Positions 10,032-18,521 of a stretch of 43,860 nucleotides of DNA are shown in pieces (the stretch's first letter is position 1; each line of letters starts with the position of its first letter). Made by a program: the position numbers and the translations under genes. The DNA comes from Pseudomonadota bacterium. Lineage in GTDB: Bacteria; Pseudomonadota; Gammaproteobacteria; Burkholderiales; Casimicrobiaceae. The notes beneath the pieces were generated by a model that saw only the letters and a list, made by a program, of their open reading frames with translations, was not told where the DNA came from and ran no database searches. The DNA is taken from NCBI GenBank assembly GCA_018241745.1, contig JAFEDG010000005.1, positions 1 through 43,860 on the forward strand, given 5' to 3'.

Positions 10032-10039
10032 TTCGGAGT

Positions 10040-10061
10040 GTGAAGGTTTGCAAGACTTCAC
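10040..10061. promoter_or_regulatory. Imperfect 22-bp dyad, possible operator
   Basis: GTGAAG and CTTCAC arms flank a central palindromic TTGCAA; 18 of 22 positions are symmetric. It sits between the divergent alaS and glycosyltransferase genes, immediately downstream of the forward -10-like element. It could be a regulator site or a small RNA hairpin. No regulator gene is nearby. Confidence 0.35.
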
Positions 10062-10105
10062 GCCAACGGCGCGTCCGCCGCGCTGCCGGAGGTGACAATT
10101 CGCGC

Positions 10106-11182
10106 GTGCCGCCGCAATCGATGACCCGTAACCCGGCTCAAGTCCACCTGATCAACCCGCTGCGCAATCGCTGGGGCGGGTCTGAACGGCGGACGATCGA
10201 GACGGCCCGGCTCGTCGCAGCGCAGGCCCCGGCGACGGTCTGGTGCGCGCCCAACGCGTCGCCTGCGCTGGTCCGCGAATCGGGGGCCCGGGTGCTCAAC
10301 CCGTGGTTGCTGCAGTTTCCCCGCGGTGGCACGCTGGTGTTCGTCGGGACCTATTTCAGCGTGGGCCGCTGGATCCGCTTTGCCGAGCCTGCGCGCGTCG
10401 TCGTCATCTTCAACACGGACCAGCCGCGCTGGCTGCGCGACAACCTCGCGCGTATCGCGACGTCGGGTTGCACGGCGGAAGTCGTCTACACATCGCACGC
10501 GCTGCGCAAGCGCCATAACGGCGTCGGGCCGGTGCTGGAAAGCCCGATCGACGTGGCGCGCTTTCCGTTCGCGGCCCCGGTGGTGCCTGCTGCGCGACCG
10601 TTCACCGTGGGCCGCTACTCGCGCGACCACCGCTCCAAGCACCATGCGGACGACCCGGCGCTGTGGCGCGAGCTCGCGGCCCAGGGCGTGCGCGTACGGC
10701 TGATGGGCGCCACGTGCCTCGCCGACGAGCTCACCGGGGTACCGGGCATCGAACTGCTCCCGGCGGGCGCCGAGCCGCCGCTCGACTTCCTGCGCAGCCT
10801 CGACGCGTTCGTCTATCGGACCGCGGATACGTGGTTCGAGGCGTTCGGCCGGGTGGTATTCGAAGCGATGGCCGCCGGCGTGCCGTTGATCTGCGGGCGC
10901 CGCGGCGGTTTTGCCGACTACCTGACGCAGGGCCACTCCGCGCTGCTGTGCGACAGCGCGCGCGAATTCGTCGCGTGCGCGACGGCGCTGCGCGACGACC
11001 CCGCGCTCGCGGGATCGCTGGCGCGCAACGCCCGCCACGTCGTCGAGCGGGTCAACGGCGACGCGTTGCGGCGCGCGACGCGCGTGATGCTGGCGGGACG
11101 TGCGCCGGACGCCGACGGCGCCGGGCAGGCGACGGAATCGGGCTTCGGCATCGCGCCCGCGACGGGCGCGGGCGAGCACTAG
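10106..11182 (+). CDS. Glycosyltransferase, GT4-like (GT-B fold)
   Basis: The protein is about 358 residues and transfers a sugar from a nucleotide-sugar donor to an unknown acceptor. The C-terminal half has the GT-B donor-site signature [20 protein letters not shown], with the E-x7-E pair, followed by GGFADYL. The N-terminal half begins [20 protein letters not shown], with the glycine/serine loop of GT4 enzymes. A good ribosome site, GGAGGTGA at 10088-10095, favours the GTG at 10106 over the ATG at 10121, which is 25 bp from that site. The gene is alone on the plus strand and converges on the HprK-kinase/glycosyltransferase operon with only 25 bp between the stops, so a shared role in one surface glycan is likely but not proven. 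Confidence 0.85.
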   Translation: MPPQSMTRNPAQVHLINPLRNRWGGSERRTIETARLVAAQAPATVWCAPNASPALVRESGARVLNPWLLQFPRGGTLVFVGTYFSVGRWIRFAEPARVVVIFNTDQPRWLRDNLARIATSGCTAEVVYTSHALRKRHNGVGPVLESPIDVARFPFAAPVVPAARPFTVGRYSRDHRSKHHADDPALWRELAAQGVRVRLMGATCLADELTGVPGIELLPAGAEPPLDFLRSLDAFVYRTADTWFEAFGRVVFEAMAAGVPLICGRRGGFADYLTQGHSALLCDSAREFVACATALRDDPALAGSLARNARHVVERVNGDALRRATRVMLAGRAPDADGAGQATESGFGIAPATGAGEH

Positions 11183-11207
11183 GCCGGCGACTGACCGCGG
11201 CGGCCAG

Positions 11208-12332
11208 TCAGGCAGTCGCGGCGCCCCGGCGCCGCTGGCGAAAGCGGAAGATCCGGCGCAACGCCTCGGCAGGCAGTTGCGTCGCCCGCTCGCACCCCAG
11301 CGTGATCTGCAGGTACTCGACAAAGCCGGGGAGCGCCGCGAGCGCCGAGCGGTCGCGTGCGCGGACGCGATAGCGCCGCCACGGCCTGGCAACGTAGCCG
11401 GCAAGGTCCGGCGCGCGCCCCAAACCCTGGTACGCGGCGCGGTCGATCGCCGTCGTCGGCACGCACGCGAGCCCGCGCAACAGCGCGGCAGGGACGTCGA
11501 CGGACCAGCGCGTCGCGAGATACGCGAGCATGTCGCCGACCGGCGCCGCAACGTGCCACGTGCGCGCGCTTTCATAGACGCGTTCCCAGTCGATCGCCCT
11601 GCCGTCGCCCGCGATGAGCAACGCATCGGCGACCCACCGCACCGGCGACGTGGGCATCCACGGCACCGCGTGCGCGCAGACGATCGTCAGCAGGTCTGCC
11701 GCGCACGGCGTCGCCGTCGGCTCGCCGTCGAGCACGGCGGACTGCGCGGCCGTCCAACTCCAGTCGTCGGCGGCGATCGGCGCGGACGGCAGCGGCTGCC
11801 AGTGCAAGTCGAAGTCCAGGCCGTCCGCGGACGTGAAGCACGCGCCGTGATAGACCTCCGGCAGGCGCGCCGGCCTGGGAAACGCCGGGGTCCAGCCCGC
11901 GTCGACGAGCACGTCGATGGCCGCCTGCGCGTCGCCGTAATGGACGAGCACGTCGAAGTCGTTCATCGGCCGCAGCGCGACGTTGCCGTCGTAGTACGGG
12001 AGCAGCGCGCCGCCCTTCAGCAGCATCGTCGCCAGGCCCCGGCCGCGTAACAACGCGAGCGCCTGTGCCGCGCGCTTCTGCAGCATCTGGCCGCGGAAGA
12101 ACGCGCGCCGGTACGTGCCGCGGATGACGGTCGCAACCTCCCCGTCGTCTGCCCAGAGCGCCTGGCGCCGCATCAGCAGCGGCAGGAGCCGCAGCGTTCC
12201 CTCGTCGATGTCGGTGACGGCCTGCGCCGCACGCCACTGCGCGTAGGCGGCCGCCGCGTCGTCCGCGGGTCCGAGCGCCGCCGCGAGCACCCTCTCCTCG
12301 TGGGGCGTGGGCTGCCAGGCCCAGCGCTTCAT
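11208..12332 (-). CDS. Nucleotidyltransferase-fold family protein (NTP_transf_5-like)
   Basis: The 374-residue protein resembles the uncharacterised nucleotidyltransferase family found in capsule and HPr-rel-A clusters. The core is ATMLLKGGALLPYYDGN (about 102-117, with LKGG at 105-108) followed by RPMNDFDVLVHYGDAQAA (121-138), whose D-x-D pair (Asp125 and Asp127) would bind metal. A helical region with TIVCAHAVPW follows. What it modifies is unknown. Its ATG overlaps the stop of the upstream GT2 gene (ATGA, 12329-12332). It is the last gene of the five-gene operon. The frame is open far upstream, but the ATG at 12332 is fixed by the overlap and the family-like start. Confidence 0.82.
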   Translation of the reverse strand: MKRWAWQPTPHEERVLAAALGPADDAAAAYAQWRAAQAVTDIDEGTLRLLPLLMRRQALWADDGEVATVIRGTYRRAFFRGQMLQKRAAQALALLRGRGLATMLLKGGALLPYYDGNVALRPMNDFDVLVHYGDAQAAIDVLVDAGWTPAFPRPARLPEVYHGACFTSADGLDFDLHWQPLPSAPIAADDWSWTAAQSAVLDGEPTATPCAADLLTIVCAHAVPWMPTSPVRWVADALLIAGDGRAIDWERVYESARTWHVAAPVGDMLAYLATRWSVDVPAALLRGLACVPTTAIDRAAYQGLGRAPDLAGYVARPWRRYRVRARDRSALAALPGFVEYLQITLGCERATQLPAEALRRIFRFRQRRRGAATA

Positions 12333-13012
12333 CGGACGGCGCCGGCGCGGCGCCGGAGCAGCTGCCGGTGGGCGAGGCGCAGGTAGCCGGCCGTCGTGCT
12401 CTCGCGCCGCGTGAGGTTGGAACGGTGCAGCCGGCGCTCGACGAGCACCTCGTCGACGACGACATGCGGATAGTCCCGCGCGCGCGCGAGCCAGTCCACC
12501 GAATCCCCGATCCGCAGATCCTCGGCAAAGGCTCCGATCGTTTGCCATGCTGCACGGCGTACGACCAATGCACTCGTCAGCCACTCGCCGCGTTCCGGAT
12601 TGACCGCGGCAAGCGCGGCGCGCTCCGCCTCCGGCAGCTCGGGGCTTGCGAAATTCACCGCGCCACACAACGCGAACGCAGCGTCCGGCGCCGCATCCAG
12701 CGCCGCGAGCTGGCGGGCGAGCTTGGCCGGGCGCCAGCGGTCATCGGCGTCGAGGAAAGCGATGAACGGTGCCTGCCCGCACGCGACGCCGCGATTGCGC
12801 GCGACCGGGGGGCCGCTGTTCTCGGCGAGCGCCACGAGCGTCACCGCCTCGCCGAACCGACTTGCGATGTCCCGCGTGGCGTCGGTGGACGCGTCGTCGA
12901 CGACGGTCAGCGACGCAACCTCGGGACCTTGCGCAACGGCGCTGGCGAGCGCCTCGTGCAGGTAGGCCGCCGCGTTGTACGCGGCGACGACGACATCGAC
13001 GCGACCGGTCAC
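12329..13012 (-). CDS. Glycosyltransferase family 2 (first copy by coordinate)
   Basis: The 227-residue GT-A enzyme shows VDVVVAAYNAAAYLHEAL at the N-terminus, LTVVDDASTDAT (UDP/metal Asp pair), NSGPPVARNRGV and AFLDADDRWRP, the DxD-type motif. The GTG start at 13012 forms a GTGA overlap with the stop of the upstream GT2 gene, which points to coupled translation. At the other end it overlaps the nucleotidyltransferase start by four bases. There is no membrane segment, so it is a soluble or peripheral enzyme. The donor and acceptor are unknown. It resembles the next GT2 gene in length and layout, consistent with an old duplication. Confidence 0.86.
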   Translation of the reverse strand: MTGRVDVVVAAYNAAAYLHEALASAVAQGPEVASLTVVDDASTDATRDIASRFGEAVTLVALAENSGPPVARNRGVACGQAPFIAFLDADDRWRPAKLARQLAALDAAPDAAFALCGAVNFASPELPEAERAALAAVNPERGEWLTSALVVRRAAWQTIGAFAEDLRIGDSVDWLARARDYPHVVVDEVLVERRLHRSNLTRRESTTAGYLRLAHRQLLRRRAGAVR

Positions 13013-13707
13013 CGCGACCCGCCTGCCGCGCGCCTGCGCTTGAGGGACGCGTGCAGGATGGCGGCCATCATCGCCCCGTGCGCCGCCGTGCCGCGTACCG
13101 CACCTGTCTGGTTGCCGCCGTGGATCCGCCGGTGGACGAGCGGCTCGTCGAGGTGCACGTAGCGGATGCCCGCGTCGAGCGCGCGACAAAGCCAGTCGGA
13201 GTCGTCCATCGGCTCGCGCGCCCGGTCGAACGTGCCGACGAGATCGAACACCGCGCGGCGCACCATCAGCGCATTCGTGGCGAAGCCATGCTGCGGATGC
13301 TCGAGCATCGCCGGCGCTACCCACGCCGGGCGCTCGCCGAGGCCCGGCGTCAGGAAGTTGCGCTGCGCGCACGCAACGAAGCCGCACGTCGCATCCGCGT
13401 CCAGCACGGCCTTGGCACGGGCGAGTCGCTCGGGATGCCAGATGTCGTCGTGATCGAGGAACGCGATCACCGGGTGGCGCGCTTCGGCGACACCACGGTT
13501 GCGGGCCGTCGCGCAGCCCGCGTTTTCCTGTTGCACGATCCGCACGCCGGCATGCCTGGCCGCCACGTCCGCGCTGCCGTCGGTCGAGCCGTCGTCGACG
13601 ACGACGATCTCGGCGGCCGCCAACGTCTGCGCCGCCACGCTGGCGAGCGCCTCGTCGAGGAAGGCGGCGCCGTTGTAGACCGGCACGACGACGGATATCC
13701 CGTTCAC
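13009..13707 (-). CDS. Glycosyltransferase family 2 (second copy)
   Basis: The 232-residue GT-A protein begins NGISVVVPVYNGAAFLDEAL and carries EIVVVDDGSTDGSADVAA, ENAGCATARNRGV and IAFLDHDDIWHPERLA, in which the donor-binding DxD reads DHDD. Its acceptor-side half includes MDDSDWLCRALDAGI. The GTG start at 13707 makes a GTGA overlap with the HprK-related kinase stop. Together with the adjacent GT2 it would add sugars in the pathway governed by the kinase and PqqD-like genes; the acceptor is unknown and need not be a lipid. Length is short, as for single-domain cytosolic GT2 enzymes. Confidence 0.87.
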   Translation of the reverse strand: MNGISVVVPVYNGAAFLDEALASVAAQTLAAAEIVVVDDGSTDGSADVAARHAGVRIVQQENAGCATARNRGVAEARHPVIAFLDHDDIWHPERLARAKAVLDADATCGFVACAQRNFLTPGLGERPAWVAPAMLEHPQHGFATNALMVRRAVFDLVGTFDRAREPMDDSDWLCRALDAGIRYVHLDEPLVHRRIHGGNQTGAVRGTAAHGAMMAAILHASLKRRRAAGGSR

Positions 13708-14801
13708 GCGGCCACCTCGTGCGTGGCGAACTCGCCATCGCCGTCGATCAGGCGCGCGAAGGCCGCCGCGACGTCGTCCGCGTCGTCTGCAAGGTGCGCG
13801 ACCAGGCAAGGCGTGCGCCGGCACAGCGCCGCAATGCGCGTGAACGCGCGCGCGCCTGCCAACGGGAACAGCATCAGCGAGCTCGGCGCGAGCGCGCGCA
13901 GCATCGCCGCGGGCGCCAGCGGCGCGAACGTCGTGCGCGGCGCATGCGCGACGCGCGGCAGCACGATCGCGCGCGGTACGAACGACGTGCGCACCGACGC
14001 GGGGGCGAACTCGTGGACGAACAGCATCGGCTTCTCGTCCGCCTGCTCCAGGTTGCGGAAGTGCGGCGCGAACCGCGCGAAGCGCGCGAGGCTTGCGCGC
14101 ACGACCTTCGCGGTGCCATAGGCCATGTGCACGCGCGGCGGCTCGCCGCCGTCGACGATCACGTAGTCGTCGCTGACGAATCCGAGGCCGTGCGCGAGGC
14201 AGGCCAGTGCCGTCGACGACTTGCCGCTGCCGCTCGGACCGGCGACCAGCACGCCGCGGTCGGTCCCCGGCGCCGAGGACGCGACTGCCGCGCTGTGCAG
14301 CAGCGCGCCGCCGCGCTGTGCGATCCACCATTGCAGGATGTGCTTGAACGGGGCGGCGCGCTCGAAATACGGGACCGTCGCGGCGTCGCGCAGCCACCAG
14401 TGCGCGCGGCGGCTTCGCGCGTCGTAGATGGACAGCGCGCCGGCTTCGGGCTGGAAGAACGCGTTGAGGCCCGCGTCGCTGTAGCCGCCCAGGCCGGACG
14501 GGGGCAGGCCGTCGCGCGCGAGCAGCGGCGAGCGTGGCAGTGCCGGCGCGTCGTGCGCTGCGTCCCAGAGGAACAGGTCGAGTTCGGCCGGATCGGAACC
14601 AGCGTCGGGCAGCCGCAACGGCGTGAGCGCGACCAGCAGGCGCGCGAGTGCCGGGCCATGCGCGCCGTGAAGCCGCACGCGGCCACCGCCGATCGCATAG
14701 AGCGTCGCGTCGCGCGGATCGCGTGCGCCCGCCGCCTCATCGAGCTGGACAGCCAGCGCACGCAGCGCGTCGCGCAGCGGCGCGTCGTGCTCCACCGTCA
14801 C
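13704..14801 (-). CDS. HprK-related kinase (HPr-rel-A type)
   Basis: A 365-residue protein whose C-terminal half resembles HPr kinase/phosphorylase: RGGALLHSAAVA, then a Walker A loop GPSGSGKSS (188-196), then GFVSDDYVIVD (208-218), whose acidic pair corresponds to the HprK catalytic Asp region. The N-terminal half (1-160) does not resemble HprK and includes ETA-like hydrophobic helices and a YFERAAPFKHILQWW segment. In such clusters the kinase pairs with a PqqD-like protein. A phosphoacceptor is not known to me. The GTG start at 14801 overlaps the PqqD gene stop (GTGA), and the stop overlaps the next GT2 start in the same way, so levels are probably stoichiometric. It is not expected to act on sugar-PTS HPr, because no HPr, EI or EIIA gene is nearby. 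Confidence 0.83.
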   Translation of the reverse strand: MTVEHDAPLRDALRALAVQLDEAAGARDPRDATLYAIGGGRVRLHGAHGPALARLLVALTPLRLPDAGSDPAELDLFLWDAAHDAPALPRSPLLARDGLPPSGLGGYSDAGLNAFFQPEAGALSIYDARSRRAHWWLRDAATVPYFERAAPFKHILQWWIAQRGGALLHSAAVASSAPGTDRGVLVAGPSGSGKSSTALACLAHGLGFVSDDYVIVDGGEPPRVHMAYGTAKVVRASLARFARFAPHFRNLEQADEKPMLFVHEFAPASVRTSFVPRAIVLPRVAHAPRTTFAPLAPAAMLRALAPSSLMLFPLAGARAFTRIAALCRRTPCLVAHLADDADDVAAAFARLIDGDGEFATHEVAA

Positions 14802-15232
14802 GGCTTGTCGGGCGCAGCCTTGGGCCAGCCGAAATCGCCGACTTCGTGGACCGGGTCGATCGTCAGCATCGCCTGCATGTCGTCGAAGCGCTCGAAACCG
14901 AAGCCCGCGTAGTCGCCTGGCGCCGCCGCCACGGCTTCCGGATCGCCTGCCCCCTCCGTCGCGGCTGGCCGCACGAGGCCTTCCGCGAGCAACCGGTCGA
15001 CGAAAGCGGCGCACTCGGCCTGCACGCGGGCGGCATCGGCCCCGTAGGCAGCCGCGACGCGCGATGCGGCCTCGCCCACCGGGATGCGCGCGGTAAGCAG
15101 CGGCCACGCCAGCGATCCGGCCCCGGTGACGCTGTAGTACACGCCCTGGGGCAGGTTCATGACCATCACTTCGCCTTCGATCGTCTCGGCGATGACGTCG
15201 GGGGCATTGAGTTCGAGACGACGGGCATCCAT
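14798..15232 (-). CDS. PqqD-family protein with conserved-looking C-terminal tail
   Basis: The 144-residue protein is the first gene of the operon. Residues 1-90 form a PqqD-like winged-helix domain (VIAETIEGEVMVMNLPQGVYYSVT, then an LL-x-EGLV ending), the fold that binds leader peptides in RiPP pathways. A loose Ala/Gly linker (about 91-110) leads to a distinct tail, 111-138, with DMQAMLTIDPVHEV and a final GWPK. Thr124 is the only Ser/Thr in that tail and His129 the only His. From memory, tails of the type DMQ-L-DP-H-V-GWP recur on PqqD-like proteins and short free-standing proteins in HprK-kinase clusters. The tail may be the kinase target or an attachment peptide; this is inference. The ATG at 15232 follows a TATATT element by about 30 bp. 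Confidence 0.82.
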   Translation of the reverse strand: MDARRLELNAPDVIAETIEGEVMVMNLPQGVYYSVTGAGSLAWPLLTARIPVGEAASRVAAAYGADAARVQAECAAFVDRLLAEGLVRPAATEGAGDPEAVAAAPGDYAGFGFERFDDMQAMLTIDPVHEVGDFGWPKAAPDKP

Positions 15233-15263
15233 CAGCGGCTGCGAAAAGGTTGGGTAACCGCCG

Positions 15264-15269
15264 AATATA
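15264..15269 (-). promoter_or_regulatory. Possible -10 element (TATATT) of the PqqD/HprK-kinase operon
   Basis: On the reverse strand TATATT, flanked by GCCG and CGGC, lies about 32 bp upstream of the PqqD ATG in the 100-bp gap after recX. It is the only AT-rich spot in that gap. No -35 consensus is visible. Confidence 0.35.
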
Positions 15270-15332
15270 CGGCTTTTGCGCCGATCGCGGGAGCCGCTGG
15301 CGTGATCGCGGCTTGCGAGGCCGGTCGCGGGA

Positions 15333-15815
15333 CTAGTCGTCGACGGCGGTGCCGCGCTCGCGGAGGATGCGCAGGACCAGCGCGAGCGCGTAGCCGCGGC
15401 TTTGCAGGAATCGGACCTGGCGAGCCTTTTCGCGGTCATCGCCCGCCGGCTCCGGGAACCGACGGAGCAGCAGCGCGCGTGCATCGGCGGCGTCGTCGAC
15501 CGCGGCGAGCGTCGCCTCCATCGTTGCGCGCGCATCGTCGCCAACACCGTCCTCGCGCAAGCGATGAGCGATGGCACGCCGTGCATAGCGACCCGCCATG
15601 CCGGCCACCCTCATTGCGGCGTAGCGCGCATCCGACAGGTATCCGTCCGCCTGCAACACCTGCAGCTCGGCGTCGACCTCAGCAGCCGGCGCGCCGCGTG
15701 CGACGAGACGCGCGCGCAACTCCGCGGCGGGATATTCGCGCCGCGCGAGCATCCTCAACGCAAGTGCGCGGACCGACGGCGGCGGGCCCTTCGGCGTACG
15801 CCGCACCGGCTTCAC
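15333..15815 (-). CDS. recX: RecX regulatory protein
   Basis: RecX binds RecA filaments and limits their growth. The 160-residue protein has the family's three-helix repeats: ALRMLARREYPAAELRARL at the start, VLQADGYLSDARYA in the middle, and ARALLLRRFPEPAGDDREKARQVRFLQSRGYAL at the end. It lies downstream of recA on the same strand, with a small gene between; its ATG overlaps that gene's stop (ATGA, 15812-15815). Co-expression with recA is therefore expected. Length is in the usual 140-170 range. Confidence 0.92.
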   Translation of the reverse strand: MKPVRRTPKGPPPSVRALALRMLARREYPAAELRARLVARGAPAAEVDAELQVLQADGYLSDARYAAMRVAGMAGRYARRAIAHRLREDGVGDDARATMEATLAAVDDAADARALLLRRFPEPAGDDREKARQVRFLQSRGYALALVLRILRERGTAVDD

Positions 15816-16006
15816 GGGCTGCGCTGCGCAAGCTGGTAGGCGCCGGGCGGCTCCGCGACCTGCAGCGCTGCCGCGTGCTCAGGCGCCTGCCAGCGCACCT
15901 CGGCATAGCGATCGAACCACACCAGCAGCGCGGCGAACGCGCGGTCGTCGAGCCCCTGGATGGCGGACGCGATGGCGCGGACGCCGGCGATCGAAGGTGA
16001 CGTCAT
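15812..16006 (-). CDS. Small hypothetical protein between recA and recX
   Basis: A 64-residue product that I do not recognise firmly. The sequence has helical segments SIAGVRAIASAIQGLD and RAFAALLVWFDRYAEVRW, loosely like the short helical domains of some addiction-module antitoxins, but without their usual acidic C-terminal tail. Support for it being real: it starts 18 bp after the recA stop and its stop overlaps the recX start by four bases, as true neighbours in this window do. It may carry a link in recA-recX translation coupling or be an independent RecA-associated protein. Confidence 0.55.
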   Translation of the reverse strand: MTSPSIAGVRAIASAIQGLDDRAFAALLVWFDRYAEVRWQAPEHAAALQVAEPPGAYQLAQRSP

Positions 16007-16024
16007 CGCTGCGGCGCGACGCGG

Positions 16025-17086
<1,062 letters not shown>

Positions 17087-17135
17087 GGGCGGTCTCCTGA
17101 ACGTGGGCTGGGGTCGCGCGGCGCGCGCCCTTGAT

Positions 17136-17149
17136 TCGATCCGGATCGA
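17136..17149. promoter_or_regulatory. Second perfect 14-bp palindrome in the recA leader
   Basis: TCGATCCGGATCGA is a perfect palindrome 50-63 bp upstream of the recA ATG, downstream of the putative promoter. It could be a leader hairpin or a protein site. Nothing more can be said from sequence. Confidence 0.3.
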
Positions 17150-17159
17150 TCTTCGCATA

Positions 17160-17171
17160 GAACGATCGTTC
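17160..17171. promoter_or_regulatory. Perfect palindrome GAACGATCGTTC upstream of recA (possible SOS operator)
   Basis: The 12-bp perfect palindrome lies 74-85 bp upstream of the recA ATG. On the reverse strand it falls between an ATGACT -35-like and a TATGCG -10-like hexamer spaced 18 bp apart. Its form GAAC-N4-GTTC resembles the SOS boxes of Gram-positive and some other phyla more than the CTGT-N8-ACAG box of most beta- and gammaproteobacteria, which I do not find here. Confidence 0.5.
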
Positions 17172-17242
17172 GACGCAAGTCATCCGTTCGGCCGACCGCA
17201 TGCGACCGATTCGATGACCTAACCCGTTGATAAAAATGCAAT

Positions 17243-17734
17243 TCATGACGTTTCCGCCGCCGCGGCGGCGAGCCGTTCCAGCGCATGCAGCGCGGCGGCC
17301 GCGCGCACCGCGGCGCGGTCGCCCGGCCACCGTACGGTCTCCGCCACCGTCTCGTGGCCGCGGATGGCGAGCCCGAAGCATACGGTGCCCACCGGCTTGC
17401 CCGGCACGGCCCCGCCCGGACCGGCAATGCCGGTGATCGCGACAGCGACGTGCGCGTCGCTGTGCGCGAGCGCGCCGTCCGCCATCGCCCGCGCGACCGG
17501 TTCCGAGACCGCACCGTGCGCGATGATCAATGCGGCGTCGACGCCCAGCATCCCGACCTTCGCGGCGTTGGAATACGTGACGAAGCCGCGATCGAACACG
17601 TCGGAGCTGCCGGCGACCGAGGTGATCGCGGCGGCGACCAGGCCGCCGGTGCACGACTCGGCGGTGGCACACCTCCAGCCTCGCGCGCGCAACGCGTCGA
17701 GCAATGCCGCGACGGACAGCGCCGACGGGCTCAC
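17243..17734 (-). CDS. pncC: Nicotinamide-nucleotide amidohydrolase PncC (CinA C-terminal family)
   Basis: It deamidates nicotinamide mononucleotide to nicotinate mononucleotide in NAD recycling (EC 3.5.1.42). The 163-residue protein shows [17 protein letters not shown] near residue 20, with the catalytic Ser and the conserved TAESCTGG, the segment [15 protein letters not shown], and [20 protein letters not shown], the typical ending of the active site. It lacks the N-terminal CinA domain, so it is the stand-alone PncC form. The GTG at 17734 is chosen because the other reading begins upstream of any family homology. It is the last gene of the ribB-to-pncC run and stands just before recA, as in many proteobacteria. 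Confidence 0.93.
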   Translation of the reverse strand: MSPSALSVAALLDALRARGWRCATAESCTGGLVAAAITSVAGSSDVFDRGFVTYSNAAKVGMLGVDAALIIAHGAVSEPVARAMADGALAHSDAHVAVAITGIAGPGGAVPGKPVGTVCFGLAIRGHETVAETVRWPGDRAAVRAAAALHALERLAAAAAETS

Positions 17735-17753
17735 GGTGCGTCGCCCCGCAGCC

Positions 17754-18521
17754 TCATCGCGTCTCCCCCGGCCGTGCACGGTAGTGGTAGCGATACGCGG
17801 GACGGAATCCGAGCGCGCGGTAGAGCGCCTGCGCGGGCGGGTTGTCGACCGTGACCTGCAGGTAAGCCTCGCGCGCGCCGGCACTCCACGCCGCATCGAG
17901 CATCGCCGCGCACAGCGTCGTCGCGATGCGCTGCCCGCGCGCGCGCCGGGCCGTCGCCACGTCGAACACGCCGACGAGCTCGCGCGACTCCCAGGCGATC
18001 TGGCCCGTGGCCACCGTCTCGCCGTGCCGCCGCGCGACGAAGCCGCGCCAATTCACCGGCGTGTTCGCCAGCCGGTCGGCCAGCAGGTCGCGCTCGCGCG
18101 CGCCGCCTTCGCGGACGGCGACGACGGCGTCGATGAAGGCTGGCGGGCCGGGCGTCGCGACGTCGACGGCGGCACCGCGCACCGCTTCGCTCGCGCGGCC
18201 CGTCAGCGACGCGATGAGCACGTCGGTCACATCGAACGCAACGTAGCCCGCGGCGGCCAGTGCCGTGTCGAGGTCCGCGGGCACGTCGAACGGCGTCAGC
18301 CGGAAGATCGCCGGCAGGCCCGCCTCCGCGTAGACGCCTTCGCAATGCCGGATCTTTGCAGCGACAGGCAGCGTGCCGCCGTAGATCGCGTTGACACTGC
18401 GCCCGCGCTTGGACGGGCCCGGCGCGAGCCGCAGCATCCAGCCGTCGTAGAAACGCGTGCGCGCGACGCCGGTCACGGCCAGCGCCAGCTCCTCGACCCG
18501 CCGCAGGTCGGCGCTCACCAT
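17754..18521 (-). CDS. GNAT-family N-acetyltransferase
   Basis: The 255-residue protein has its acetyl-CoA fold in the C-terminal half: [20 protein letters not shown], where the R-A-R-G-Q-R region corresponds to the Q/R-x-x-G-x-G/A loop, and then [19 protein letters not shown], the last strand and helix. The N-terminal half (about 1-130) looks like a second, degenerate GNAT-like domain. The substrate is unknown. The start overlaps the pgpA stop: either the ATG at 18521 or the GTG at 18518, which gives the GTGA overlap seen elsewhere here. It sits between pgpA and pncC in an otherwise conserved run. Confidence 0.8.
   Translation of the reverse strand: MVSADLRRVEELALAVTGVARTRFYDGWMLRLAPGPSKRGRSVNAIYGGTLPVAAKIRHCEGVYAEAGLPAIFRLTPFDVPADLDTALAAAGYVAFDVTDVLIASLTGRASEAVRGAAVDVATPGPPAFIDAVVAVREGGARERDLLADRLANTPVNWRGFVARRHGETVATGQIAWESRELVGVFDVATARRARGQRIATTLCAAMLDAAWSAGAREAYLQVTVDNPPAQALYRALGFRPAYRYHYRARPGETR

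Noticed and set aside
7296..10043. 915-codon forward open frame opposite alaS
   Set aside because: Antisense shadow of alaS; no recognisable motif, and it spans the alaS promoter.
11183..11207. Bidirectional terminator between the convergent GT4 and nucleotidyltransferase genes
   Set aside because: Only a weak GACTG/CAGTC pairing, with no T-run; not strong enough to list as a feature.
17087..17242. CTGT-N8-ACAG LexA box upstream of recA
   Set aside because: Looked for on both strands in the 156-bp gap; no match found, leaving the GAAC-N4-GTTC palindrome as the better candidate.
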